NCBI RefSeq assembly: GCF_010093445.1
Contig: NZ_PDWW01000003.1
Span: 124,001-188,000, forward strand
Length of the DNA stretch: 64,000 nt
From: Pseudoxanthomonas japonensis
Lineage (GTDB): Bacteria; Pseudomonadota; Gammaproteobacteria; Xanthomonadales; Xanthomonadaceae
Direction of reading: 5' to 3'
Shown in pieces: positions 9,601 to 16,895 of this stretch; position 1 is the first letter of the stretch, and each line of letters opens with the position of its first letter. The translations under genes were made by a program, and so were the position numbers. The notes under the pieces were generated by a model, which worked only from the letters and a program-made list of their open reading frames with translations, searched no databases and was not told the DNA's origin.

Positions 9601-11079
9601 GCACGACTGGTGTACATGATGCGGGTGGGTGCCGGCGCGCGTGCCGGCACGCAGGTCAACCAGGCGCAGGCGGTGTCGTCGTCCGGTGAACTGCTGTCGA
9701 ACGTGGCGACCGCCGAAGTGATGCTGGTGGCCGACGCGATGGTGGACGACAGCCTGGTGTTCGGCACGGTCTTCAACGACCGCGACGGCGATGGCTGGCA
9801 GGATGGCGCGGCGCTGAGCGGTATCCGCGTGCAGGGTGGTTTCGCTCCGGAGGTCTATGTCGCCGGTTCGACGACGCTGGACCGCGGTACGGGTCCGCAA
9901 CCGCAGGCAGACGCCAGCGCACCGCTGCTGCACGGCCTCGAGGTCGGCGCGATGGCAGGACGCCAGTCGGAGGCCGACCCGGTGCAGGGCCGTCAGGTCG
10001 TGATCCGCCAGGCGTTGCGCGAGCTGTCGTTCACCGACGACTTCGTGCTGACCAACGACCAGGGCGTGACGGTGCGGATGGACCGCAACGGCGTGACCTC
10101 GCTGGAGACCACGGGCGAAGCCGCCAAGGGCCTCACGGCGGCGATGCCGACCGTGGAGCGCAGGGTCGCGCAGGGCGAGGGCGGTCATGTCGTCGACTAC
10201 GTCATCGGCAACGCCGGTATCGAAGAACGCGGTGTGCCGGGCGTGCGCATCGCCACGGTGGAAGGCCTGCTGATCGAGACCGACCAGTTCGGCCGCTACC
10301 ACCTGGCCGGTCTGTCCGGTGGCGCGTGGGAACGGGGACGCAACGTCGTGCTGAAGGTGGATCCGTCCACGCTGCCGGCCGGTACCCGCATGACCACCGA
10401 CAACCCGCTGCTGCGCCGTGTCACGCCGGGCGTGCCGGTGCGCTTCGACTGGGGCGTGGTGCTGCCCGAGCAGGTGATCGAAGGTGGCAGCGAACAGCTG
10501 GAACTCGAGTTGGGCGAGGTGCAGTTCGCACCCGGCAGCGCTGCGCTGCCCCCGCGGTACCAGCCGCTGGTCACCGCCATGGCCGCCAAGGTGTGCGAGC
10601 ACCAGGGCGGTGAGGTGGTGATCCAGGCCGATGGCGACAACGAAGGCCTCGCATTCGATCGCGCCAACGCGCTCAAGGATGCCCTGCTGGCACAGCTCGA
10701 CGGTCCGGCCACCAAGGCGCTGACCGTCAGTGTCCGCGCCCGCACCGGGGAACCGGCATCGCTGGTGGCCGGTGTGCGCGGGGGCGATGCGTTGCTCGGC
10801 ACGCTGCTGTTCGACACCGACAAGGCGACGATCCGGGCGGAGTTCGCTCCGCTGCTGGATGCGATGGCCGCGGCACTCGAACGGCAGGGTGGAGGCAACG
10901 TCGTCATCGTCGGCCATGCCGACCGGCGCGGCTCGCATGCCTACAACAGCGCACTGGGAATGCGACGTGCGAAGGCGGTGTTCGACGCCCTCGCCGGACG
11001 CCTCGGTGCATCGGCCCGCGCCACGTTGCGGGTGGAAATCGAAAACGACCCGGTCGCGCCGAACGGCGCACGGAAATGA
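3682..11079 (+). CDS. Giant DUF11-repeat surface protein with C-terminal OmpA-like domains
   Basis: A 2465-aa exported protein. A long basic n-region and hydrophobic core end at AHA-Q (about residue 43). Then follow a DUF11 module near 412, an InlB-B-like segment (FKGWTGGC) near 600, three DUF11 repeats starting near 722, 857 and 985, and five 116-aa repeats starting at 1108, 1224, 1340, 1456 and 1572. Two cadherin/VCBS-like segments (about 1690-1888), another DUF11 module (about 1891) and an SdrD-B-like segment (FNDRDGDGWQDG, about 2025) come next. Two consecutive OmpA-like segments close the protein, the last with LLFDTDKATIR and VGHADRRG. The layout suggests an extended stalk anchored to peptidoglycan by OmpA domains. 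The open frame extends further 5', but ATG 3682 (GGACGG upstream, proper signal peptide) is the credible start. The stop overlaps the next gene's region. The role (adhesion or envelope structure) is inferred. Confidence 0.85.
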   Translation: MQIAAVLRGRRIGKTDRRKGRSGVFAAFALMALLALFAPTVHAQIKNGGFEAQNFSEWKLERYTRSSSALTTVPPTNSSQLTLGAVQETIASTNTVNTAFGGNVRILTTAGTAANTGVDGVRYPFSGTASSQLGGNGARAAYSMEQEATMVLSDVDPVDGKVHLRFAMAPVLNNPNHTAGQQPFFFVEVINLTKGNTQLFHTFNYSNQSGIPWQSFGNYQFTNWQGFDISPGNGRLDVGDQIRLKVYVANCSAGAADHTAQVYMDVFGSKMPGLSVAAIGPSTTKPGEQVTYNYHYVNNSGVYALGSTVRLAAPFTENGLPLTFVPGSWPATCTGPFTGTAPRGNYIDCPVGDLVAGAGGSFPVTFTVPAGAATTGPNNVINNGDYDVRANTVSPFIGPLVKTTISPATTTLIDLGVSVSNGSVPSYLVGGAVAYTVTVTNNGPVDATGATIAQTLNGTSGTASWSCAPAPGSTATCGATGSGSGPISTATANLPVGQSLVYTVSGITATAAGTPVVTVVSVTPPAGMSDSVSANNTDGVSTPVSAAQHLLTANTIGAGSGRLNAIPAIYACPSGGARSACSSENLGEGQEAYLTAVADNGSIFKGWTGGCTTITGNECYVRMGTQDLEVTAEFATVWIVTPSVTGGTLNTSSPQVVEDGQGTSYTFTPTTPGHIPVITTPGGANTCQATLSGPTGGVYTYDVTPVTQDCAFHVAFVSQPRLEIAKTASVVAPATIAIGVPFDYTITVTNTGAAATSAPATVTDVVPAGLTIGTLPANCATNPSGSQTVECTIAAGLSNVAPGNAVSFVIPVTPQGAINNTTVSNTASVTGGGDPACASAGSCVSTPVDTPVVASSLDIVKSGPATAVIGVPYDYTFTVTNSGTAATSVIATVTDVVPAGLTIGTLPAGCVTNPSGSQTVECTIASGLSNAAPGNTVSYVIRVTPTAAAGTSVSNTASVTGGGDPDCVTGCDSQAVTTTINAPALDIAKSGPATAVTGVPFDYTITVTNSGNADATADAVVTDTVPASVVVNSATPNCTIVGQDVSCTVALADLQTGEQATITINVTPVTAGNANNTASVTGGGDPACTAGCTSPPVTTTIDAQLASMTLVKSVTSTGPYGVGSAIAYQFIVTNTGNVALTGVVVNDAQLDAPATCPVTTLAPGASTTCTGVHTVIAAEVAVGNVHNSATVTGQPPTPPGGPTPPAVTSPPSVVDTATAQAPAMTVVKSVTSSGPYGLGSVIAYQFVVTNTGDVTLSGVVVNDALLDGPATCPATTLAPGASTTCTGVHTVTAAEVAAGHVHNSATVTGQPPTPAGGTPPTPITSPPSSVDTATAQNPALGLVKSVTSTGPYGVGSVITYTFVVTNTGNVNLTGVVVNDALLDAAAVCAATTLAPAASTTCTGMHTVTAAEVAVGNVHNSATATGQPPTPPGGPTPPTVTSPPSAVDTATEQLPAMTVVKSVTSTGPYNTGSVIAYQFLVTNTGNVVLSGIVVNDTQLDAPAVCASTTLQPGVDTTCTGVHTVTAAEVAVGNVRNTATVTGQPPTPPGGPTPPTITSPPSTVDSATEQLPAMTLLKSVTSTGPYRAGSTIAYQFDVENTGNVVLTNVSVTDALAGLSPLTYAWPGVAGQLQPGEKVVANATYNVTPDDVLAGQVRNSATAAGQPPTPPGGTTPPGVSTPSSSVDTAILPVVNAVDDVLAPVDGARGNPSAGNAYDNDVINGVAVDPSRITGTVTTPATSINGGPVPVMDPASGVVSVPAGTPAGTYTIGYRICETLNPDNCDDAVVSLTVVATTINAEEDTFVPIRSGTGGTLPSVLGNDTLGGGPAQIGQVTLVPGGSPHAGLVMNPDGTVTIAAGTPPGTYRYPYTLCEVLNPTNCDTADAVVVVSGEALLRVTKTAGVRDVQTGDLVRYTVTVENLGDGALSNGSIIDTPAAGLSYVEGSLTVSDGDNAATVSGEHPVRFEGLDIPVGGTARLVYMMRVGAGARAGTQVNQAQAVSSSGELLSNVATAEVMLVADAMVDDSLVFGTVFNDRDGDGWQDGAALSGIRVQGGFAPEVYVAGSTTLDRGTGPQPQADASAPLLHGLEVGAMAGRQSEADPVQGRQVVIRQALRELSFTDDFVLTNDQGVTVRMDRNGVTSLETTGEAAKGLTAAMPTVERRVAQGEGGHVVDYVIGNAGIEERGVPGVRIATVEGLLIETDQFGRYHLAGLSGGAWERGRNVVLKVDPSTLPAGTRMTTDNPLLRRVTPGVPVRFDWGVVLPEQVIEGGSEQLELELGEVQFAPGSAALPPRYQPLVTAMAAKVCEHQGGEVVIQADGDNEGLAFDRANALKDALLAQLDGPATKALTVSVRARTGEPASLVAGVRGGDALLGTLLFDTDKATIRAEFAPLLDAMAAALERQGGGNVVIVGHADRRGSHAYNSALGMRRAKAVFDALAGRLGASARATLRVEIENDPVAPNGARK
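7003..8742 (+). repeat. Five tandem 348-bp coding repeats
   Basis: Repeat starts at 7003, 7351, 7699, 8047 and 8395 are each exactly 348 bp apart (116 codons). Each unit begins with a VKSVTSTGPY-like segment and ends with a Pro-rich linker (GQPPTPPGG...TSPPS). Units 1-4 are nearly identical in protein sequence. Unit 5 diverges in its second half, as edge repeats often do. Confidence 0.95.
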
Positions 11080-11090
11080 GGGGGCGGGTC

Positions 11091-14000
11091 ATGGACAAGC
11101 GCATGAAGATGAAGCTGTTGGATTACACGTTGATCTCGCTGCTGGCCGGCGCGGCGCCGATGGTGGCCGCGCAGGAAGCGGCCACGACCGCGGACACCGC
11201 CGTGCAGGGCGAGGGCGCGACGGTCACGTGCGACACGGACCGCTGCACCAGCGAGGACGGACTGTTCTTCCGCCTGCGCACGCGCAGCTACGACCAGCCG
11301 GCCACCCGTGAAACGGACGCGCAGGCCTCCTCGGCCACGCTGCAGCCGGACCGGCGCGTGACCGTGCAGACGGCATCACCTGCGAAGGCGGTCGTCACCG
11401 GCAAGTTCTCGATCGACCTGCCCGGTGGCGGCGTGATCTGGGCGACCGAGGATCCCACCCTCGGCCAGCCGGAACTGTCGGTGTCGGCGCCGTCGTTCGC
11501 CGCCTTCGACGGCACGAACCTCCTCAAGCCCGTGCAGTTCTATGTGCGCGGCAACTACCCGGCCTTCATCGAGCGCCTGGAGATCAGCCTGTATCGCGCC
11601 AGCGACGCGGACCTGATCGAACCGCTGGCCACCGTGCCGCTGGACGTGGCAGCGGTGAGTCGGGTCGACTGGGATGGCGCGCTGCCGGCCAAGTACCGCT
11701 TCCGCAAGGGCGATGAACTGGTCTACGTGCTGCGTGCCACCGGCGCCAACGGCCAGGTCGACGAAACCCTGCCGCGCACGTTGCAGCTGGTGTCGCCGGA
11801 AGAAGCCGAACGCGGTGCGACCGCCATACGCAACGCGACCGAGCGCCAGCTGGGCAACGCGCTGAGCGTCGAACAGGCGCAGTCGCAGAGCCTGATCGAC
11901 AGCGTGTTCGCGGAGAACGGCCTGCGCCAGCAGAACATCCCGCTGTACGGATCGCGCATCCGCATCCAGGGCCGCAACCTGCCGGGCGACGCGTCGTTGA
12001 GCATCAACGGCCAGGACTACCCGGTGGACCTGGAACGCAAGTTCGTCGCCGAATACCTGGTCCCCGTCGGGCGGCACCGTTTCGACATCGCGCTGGGTGG
12101 ACGCGGCAACGACGCGCAGGCGGCACGGGCCGGGCATACGCTCGATGTCGACGTCAGCGGTCGCTACTTCTTCGGTGTCGGCCTGGCCGACGTGACCCTC
12201 TCGCAGAACAAGATCAGCGGTTCGGGCGCCGCGTTCGCCAACGACACGCGCTACCAGGACGACGTGATCAGCGACGGCCGCCTCGCGTTCTACGGCAAGG
12301 CCAAGTACGCCGGCAAATACCTGGTCACCGCGCAGGCCGACACCACCGAACGCGACCTGGAACGGCTGTTCGACGGCTTCACCAAAGCCGATCCGCAGGA
12401 CATCTTCCGTCGCCTCGATCCGGACCTGTACTACCCGGTCTACGGCGACGATTCGAACACCTATCGCGACGTCGACACGATGGGCCGCTTCTACCTGCGC
12501 GTGGACTGGGACAAGAACCAGGCGCTGTGGGGCAACTACAGCACCGGCATCACGGGGACGGAATTCGCCCAGTACCAGCGTTCGCTGTACGGCGCGGCAC
12601 TGAACTGGCGCTCGAACGCCAGCAACCGCTGGGGCGATGCCGGCAGCGAACTGCGCGTGTTCGGTTCGCAGCCGGAGAGCGCGCCGGGCCACAACGAGTT
12701 CATCGGCACCGGCGGCAGCCTGTACTACCTGCGCCACACCGATCTGCTGCCCGGCTCGGACGTGGTGACGCTGGAGGTGCGCGACCGCACCACCGGCCGC
12801 ACGGAGAATCGCGTGGTGCTGCAGCGGGGCGCCGACTACGAGATCGATGAACTGCAGGGCCGCATCCTGCTGACGCGTCCGCTGGCGCAGATCAGCCGCG
12901 ACAACAATCCCACACTGACGCGCGACACCCCGCTGGACGGCTTCGAGCAGCGCCTGCTGGTGGACTACGAATGGGTGCCGTCGGGCTTCGACGCGGACGA
13001 ACTCACCGTGGGCCTGCGCGGAAAGCACTGGTTCGGCGACCACGTCGGCGTGGGTGCGACCTACATCGACGAGAGCCGCGCGGGCGAGGACTACACGCTG
13101 AAGGGTGGCGACCTCAGCTTGCAGGCAGGCAAGGGCACGTTCCTGAAAGCCGAATACGCACGCAGCGAATCGTTCGGCCTGCCCGCGTTCTTCTCGGACA
13201 ACGGCGGCCTGAGTTTCATCCAGCAGAACGGCACGGCACTGAACCGGGAAGGCGAGGCCAAGTCGCTGGAAGCGCGCGCCAACTTCAAGGAACTTGGCTG
13301 GACCGAACAGGACTGGAGCGCCGGTACGTGGTGGCGTCGCACCGATGCCGGTTACTCCGTCTCGCGTTACGACAACGGCCTGCCGGTGACCGAGTACGGC
13401 GCCGAAGTGCTGGGCCAGTTCAACGAGAGCATCCGCCTGTACAGCCGCTACACCCGCGCCGAACGCGGCGCGGACGTACTGACGCAGGCGCAGGCCACGC
13501 TCGAGTGGCGCCTCAACGACGACGGCACACTGGGGTTCGAAGTGCGTCGTGTCGATGAGGACAGCGGCGCACTCGACGCGGTCGGCACGCTGGCGGCGCT
13601 GAAGTACCAGCACCGCATCGGTACTGCCTGGGAACTGTATGGCGTGGCGCAGCTCACCGTGGACGATGATGGCGGCCGGTACGCCGACAACGACGCCTAC
13701 ACGCTGGGCGCCAAGCACCTGTTCGGCGACAGTTCGTCGGTGGGTGCGGAAGTGACCGACGGCGACCGCGGCAACGCGGCGACGGTCAATGCCGAATACC
13801 GCATCACGCCAGAACACACGTTCTACGGTGGCTACACGCACTCGACCGACACGACCGGCTACGACTCGCTGTTCAACCAGCAGGGGCAGAACGGCTGGAC
13901 GCTGGGCCAGCGCTGGCGTCTGTCCAGCCAGGTCAACGTGTTCAACGAGAGCCAGTTCCTGAAGGAGCGCAACGAGTCTGGCCTGGCGCACACCTTCGGC

Positions 14001-14807
14001 ATGGACTTCTATCCGGCCCGCGGCTGGAACACCGGCTTCACCCTGTCCGAGGGCGAACTGGAGAACGCGCAGACCGGGGGTGTGGTGGACCGTCGCGCGG
14101 TCAGCGTGTCCGGTGGCCGCACGTCGCCGGAGACCGACTGGCAGAGCAAGCTGGAATGGCGCGAGGATACCGGTGCCGAACAGCGCGAGCAGTGGGTGAG
14201 CACCACGCGCCTGACCCACCGCATCAACGACAGCTGGCGCATCGCGGCACGATTGAACTACGCCGACACCGACGACCGGCTCAACCCGCAGGAAGGCGCC
14301 CGTTTCATCGAAGGCAACCTGGGCTTCGCCTACCGCCCGTGGAACAGCCAGCGCTGGGGCGTGTTCGGTCGCTACACCTACCTGTACGACCTGGCGAGCA
14401 TGGGTCAGCTCGGGGGCGCCGAATATGATCAGCGTTCGCAGATCGTGTCGCTCGAGGGCGTGTACAAGCACGACCAGCACTGGGAGTTCGCGGGCAAGCT
14501 GTCGCGCCGCGAAGGCGAGGTGCGCATGGGGCGGGGCACGGGCGTGTGGCTGGACTCGGCCACCACCTTCGGTGCGGTGCAGGCGCGCTACGAACTGCGC
14601 ACCAAGTGGCACGCGCTGGGCGAGTACCGCTGGCTCGACGTGAAGGACGGTGGCGCACGGCACGGCTTCCTGGCCGGCGTGGACCGGGACATCAACAAGC
14701 ACTTCCGTCTCGGTGCGGGCTACAACTTCACCCGCTTCAGCGACGACTTGACGGACTTCGACTACGACCACCGGGGCTGGTTCGTCAACATGACGGGTAC
14801 GTACTGA
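11091..14807 (+). CDS. Large outer-membrane beta-barrel protein, partner of the DUF11/OmpA protein
   Basis: About 1238 aa. The signal peptide ends at MVAAQ. An N-terminal periplasmic part with beta-sandwich-like segments (for example SLSINGQDYPVDLERKF near residue 305) is followed by a long series of alternating amphipathic strands, rich in Tyr and Trp, ending in the aromatic MTGTY, as in outer-membrane barrels. There is no clear TonB box or plug. An ATG at 11076 overlaps the upstream stop (ATGA), but GAGGGGG sits at a good distance from ATG 11091, which I prefer. Either start couples it to the giant protein. The pairing implies that they work together, for example as a barrel that inserts, anchors or displays the stalk. 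That role is inference; no characterised homologue was recognised. Confidence 0.75.
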   Translation: MDKRMKMKLLDYTLISLLAGAAPMVAAQEAATTADTAVQGEGATVTCDTDRCTSEDGLFFRLRTRSYDQPATRETDAQASSATLQPDRRVTVQTASPAKAVVTGKFSIDLPGGGVIWATEDPTLGQPELSVSAPSFAAFDGTNLLKPVQFYVRGNYPAFIERLEISLYRASDADLIEPLATVPLDVAAVSRVDWDGALPAKYRFRKGDELVYVLRATGANGQVDETLPRTLQLVSPEEAERGATAIRNATERQLGNALSVEQAQSQSLIDSVFAENGLRQQNIPLYGSRIRIQGRNLPGDASLSINGQDYPVDLERKFVAEYLVPVGRHRFDIALGGRGNDAQAARAGHTLDVDVSGRYFFGVGLADVTLSQNKISGSGAAFANDTRYQDDVISDGRLAFYGKAKYAGKYLVTAQADTTERDLERLFDGFTKADPQDIFRRLDPDLYYPVYGDDSNTYRDVDTMGRFYLRVDWDKNQALWGNYSTGITGTEFAQYQRSLYGAALNWRSNASNRWGDAGSELRVFGSQPESAPGHNEFIGTGGSLYYLRHTDLLPGSDVVTLEVRDRTTGRTENRVVLQRGADYEIDELQGRILLTRPLAQISRDNNPTLTRDTPLDGFEQRLLVDYEWVPSGFDADELTVGLRGKHWFGDHVGVGATYIDESRAGEDYTLKGGDLSLQAGKGTFLKAEYARSESFGLPAFFSDNGGLSFIQQNGTALNREGEAKSLEARANFKELGWTEQDWSAGTWWRRTDAGYSVSRYDNGLPVTEYGAEVLGQFNESIRLYSRYTRAERGADVLTQAQATLEWRLNDDGTLGFEVRRVDEDSGALDAVGTLAALKYQHRIGTAWELYGVAQLTVDDDGGRYADNDAYTLGAKHLFGDSSSVGAEVTDGDRGNAATVNAEYRITPEHTFYGGYTHSTDTTGYDSLFNQQGQNGWTLGQRWRLSSQVNVFNESQFLKERNESGLAHTFGMDFYPARGWNTGFTLSEGELENAQTGGVVDRRAVSVSGGRTSPETDWQSKLEWREDTGAEQREQWVSTTRLTHRINDSWRIAARLNYADTDDRLNPQEGARFIEGNLGFAYRPWNSQRWGVFGRYTYLYDLASMGQLGGAEYDQRSQIVSLEGVYKHDQHWEFAGKLSRREGEVRMGRGTGVWLDSATTFGAVQARYELRTKWHALGEYRWLDVKDGGARHGFLAGVDRDINKHFRLGAGYNFTRFSDDLTDFDYDHRGWFVNMTGTY

Positions 14808-14842
14808 CGGGTTGGGGTGTCGGCTTCACCACGCAACACGGG

Positions 14843-14866
14843 AAAGCGGGCTTCGGCCCGCTTTTC
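14843..14866 (+). terminator. Rho-independent terminator of the surface-protein operon
   Basis: AAAGCGGGC-TTCG-GCCCGCTTTT begins 36 nt after the barrel stop codon. It is practically the same hairpin as the one after pnp. Confidence 0.9.
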
Positions 14867-14945
14867 CGTTGGGGCGGGGCAGGCAACCGGAATACACGGG
14901 ACACACCGTCTCCGTGGCCGCGACGCGCGGTCGCACGCCATCGCG

Positions 14946-14958
14946 GATAATGGCGGCT
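14946..14958 (+). promoter_or_regulatory. Possible -10 element for a leaderless start of the MFS gene
   Basis: GATAAT at 14946-14951 lies 7 nt before ATG 14959. The spacing would put the transcription start at the ATG itself. No clear -35 box is visible. Confidence 0.4.
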
Positions 14959-16221
14959 ATGGATTCCACGAAGACCCACTCGGCCGCACCAGCCTCGCTC
15001 TGGTCCGGCCGCGGACTGGTGCTGCTCGGCATCGTGTTGTCCGCGTTCAACCTGCGCACGGCGGTGACCTCGCTGACGCCGCTGCTCGATACGCTCGGCA
15101 ACACCTTCGGCTTCGGCGCGACCATGACCGGGGTGTTCGGCATGCTGCCGACCGCGGCGTTCGCGCTGTTCGGCGTGGCCACGCCTGCACTGGCGCACCG
15201 CATCGGCCTGGAACGGACGGCGCTGCTGGCGATGCTGCTGGCGATGCTCGGCCTGCTGCTGCGCAGCGCCGCAGGCGACACGACGGCGCTGATGGCCGCC
15301 TCGCTGACTGCGCTGGCCGGCATGGGCATCGGCAACATCGTGCTGCCGCCGCTGGTGAAGCGTTACTTCGCCGATCGCGTCGGCACGGTGAGCACGCTGT
15401 ACATCACGGTGCTGCAGGCGGGCACCATTCTGCCCGCGTTGTTGGCGGTGCCGGTGATGGAAGCGGCTGGCTGGCGCATTTCGCTCGGCCTGTGGGCGGT
15501 GTTCGCCGCCGCTGCAGCCGTTCCATGGTGCCTGCTGCTGTGGCAGGAGCGTGCGCACAAGAGCCCGCTGGCACGTGTGCACGACGAAGCCGTTACCGTC
15601 GACGATGAAGCGCCTGAACTTGCCGCGCCACGATCCACAGGGCGCGCCTGGCGCTCGCCGGTGGCGTGGGGCATGGCGCTGATGTTCGGCATGACCTCGC
15701 TGGTGACGTATTCGATGTTCACTTGGCTGCCGAAGCTGCTGGTCGAAGCCGGTGGCACGCCGGCGCTCGGCGGCACGATGGTGGCGCTGTTTTCGGCGCT
15801 GGGCCTGGTGGCGTCGCTGACCATGCCGCAGATCGCGGTGCGCATGCGCAACCCCTTCATCGTGGTGGTGGTCTGTGCCGGTTTCTACGCGGCGGCGTTC
15901 GCCGGCCTGCTGCTGGCGCCGATGGCCGCGCCGTGGTTGTGGGTGGCCCTGTTGGGCCTGGGGCCCAGCACGTTCCCGCTGTCGCTCACCATGATAAACC
16001 TGCGCACGCGCACGCCCGAAGGCTCGGCATCGCTGTCCGGCTTCATGCAGGGCGTGGGTTATACGCTGTCCTGTGCGGGTCCGCTGACCTTTGGTCTGTT
16101 GCACGATCACACGCATGGCTGGGCGCTGCCGATGGCGTTCCTCGGCGGGTGCATCGGGGTGCTGGTGATCGGCGGCTACCTGGCGTGCAGGCCGCGGTAT
16201 TTGGAAGATACCTGGCACTAG
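14959..16221 (+). CDS. MFS permease, CynX/NimT type
   Basis: About 420 aa with 12 predicted membrane helices arranged as two six-helix halves, separated by a cytoplasmic loop rich in charged residues near residues 200-230. The first helix carries LSAFNLRTAVTSLTPLL, resembling the signature of the CynX/NimT (cyanate / 2-nitroimidazole) group of the major facilitator superfamily, whose substrates are mostly unknown. An ATG at 14950 in the same frame is the alternative start. I prefer 14959 because the only promoter-like box, GATAAT, fits a leaderless transcript. The gene stands alone after a terminator. Substrate and direction of transport cannot be told from sequence. Confidence 0.85.
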   Translation: MDSTKTHSAAPASLWSGRGLVLLGIVLSAFNLRTAVTSLTPLLDTLGNTFGFGATMTGVFGMLPTAAFALFGVATPALAHRIGLERTALLAMLLAMLGLLLRSAAGDTTALMAASLTALAGMGIGNIVLPPLVKRYFADRVGTVSTLYITVLQAGTILPALLAVPVMEAAGWRISLGLWAVFAAAAAVPWCLLLWQERAHKSPLARVHDEAVTVDDEAPELAAPRSTGRAWRSPVAWGMALMFGMTSLVTYSMFTWLPKLLVEAGGTPALGGTMVALFSALGLVASLTMPQIAVRMRNPFIVVVVCAGFYAAAFAGLLLAPMAAPWLWVALLGLGPSTFPLSLTMINLRTRTPEGSASLSGFMQGVGYTLSCAGPLTFGLLHDHTHGWALPMAFLGGCIGVLVIGGYLACRPRYLEDTWH

Positions 16222-16230
16222 CTTGCCGCC

Positions 16231-16266
16231 TGTAGGATGGGTGGCAGGAGGCGGCCCACCCATGGT
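16231..16266. repeat. Short copy of the GTAGGATGGGTGG palindromic repeat
   Basis: GTAGGATGGGTGG followed by GGCCCACCCATGG forms a small imperfect palindrome of the same family as the full element at 16790-16879. Confidence 0.6.
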
Positions 16267-16359
16267 CTTCAAGGCAATCGTGTAGACGGACCGCTCGATG
16301 AATCGAGCGGCCTTGTCGCCGGAGATCATTGCGCAAGAACAGGATCACACGCTGTCGCC

Positions 16360-16779
16360 ATGAGAATCGAACCGCCGCCGGAGCCCTCGCCGCTCATCGC
16401 GTTCTTTTCGGCGCCGTTGATTACGCCCGTGCTGGCGATTCCGCTTGCCGCATTCCTGCCAGGTATGTATGCCAGCGAAATCGACATCCTCATCGCGTTG
16501 CCGTTCGTGGTGGTCGCGTCGCTGATCTACGGCTACATCGGCATGCTTGTCGTTTGCCTGCCCGTGATGCTTATCCTGCGTGCGCTCAAACGGCTCAATA
16601 CGCTGACGTTGTGTCTTGTCACCACGCTGGTCGGCGGGATCCTATGGGCAGGGCTGATGCATGGCGGGCCGGGGTCGGTTTCCGTGCCGCTCTCGTTCCT
16701 GGTCGGTGCAGCGTGCAGCCTCGGAGTCACCGCGTTTTTCTGCGTGCTTGGAGGGTTGGGGTCCGTTCGCCGCCACTGA
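16360..16779 (+). CDS. Small membrane protein of unknown function
   Basis: A 139-aa protein with four hydrophobic segments (about residues 15-35, 42-65, 75-100 and 105-130) and short charged ends. It is flanked on both sides by palindromic repeats of one family. The ATG at 16360 begins MRIEPPPEPS, and no strong ribosome-binding site is seen. The frame stays open upstream to 16237, but that part overlaps the repeat and has no coding character. No family was recognised. Confidence 0.55.
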   Translation: MRIEPPPEPSPLIAFFSAPLITPVLAIPLAAFLPGMYASEIDILIALPFVVVASLIYGYIGMLVVCLPVMLILRALKRLNTLTLCLVTTLVGGILWAGLMHGGPGSVSVPLSFLVGAACSLGVTAFFCVLGGLGSVRRH

Positions 16780-16789
16780 TTGCAGGCCC

Positions 16790-16879
16790 GTAGGATGGGT
16801 GGAGCCGAAGGCGATACCCATCATCTCCGCGGCAGACGGTGTGCGCGATGGGTATCGCCTATGGCTCCACCCATCCTAC
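16790..16879. repeat. REP-like inverted repeat (GTAGGATGGGTGGAGCC family)
   Basis: Two 33-nt arms (16790-16822 and 16847-16879) are inverted copies of GTAGGATGGGTGGAGCC...CGATACCCATC with a 24-nt loop. The element lies between converging genes, 16 nt from the end of the SGNH hydrolase gene, and could fold as a bidirectional terminator in RNA. Confidence 0.85.
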
Positions 16880-16895
16880 AGCGTCATGTGGCGCC

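Noticed and set aside
5635-10938. Very long antisense frames over the DUF11 giant
   Set aside because: The frames follow the DUF11 repeats and are rich in His and Arg with no domain. They reflect the repeat and codon bias.
11376-14771. Antisense open frame of more than 1100 codons over the barrel gene
   Set aside because: The sense protein has a signal peptide, barrel strands and an aromatic end. The antisense translation has no recognisable domain and a Val/Arg/Gln/Ala-skewed composition typical of shadow frames.
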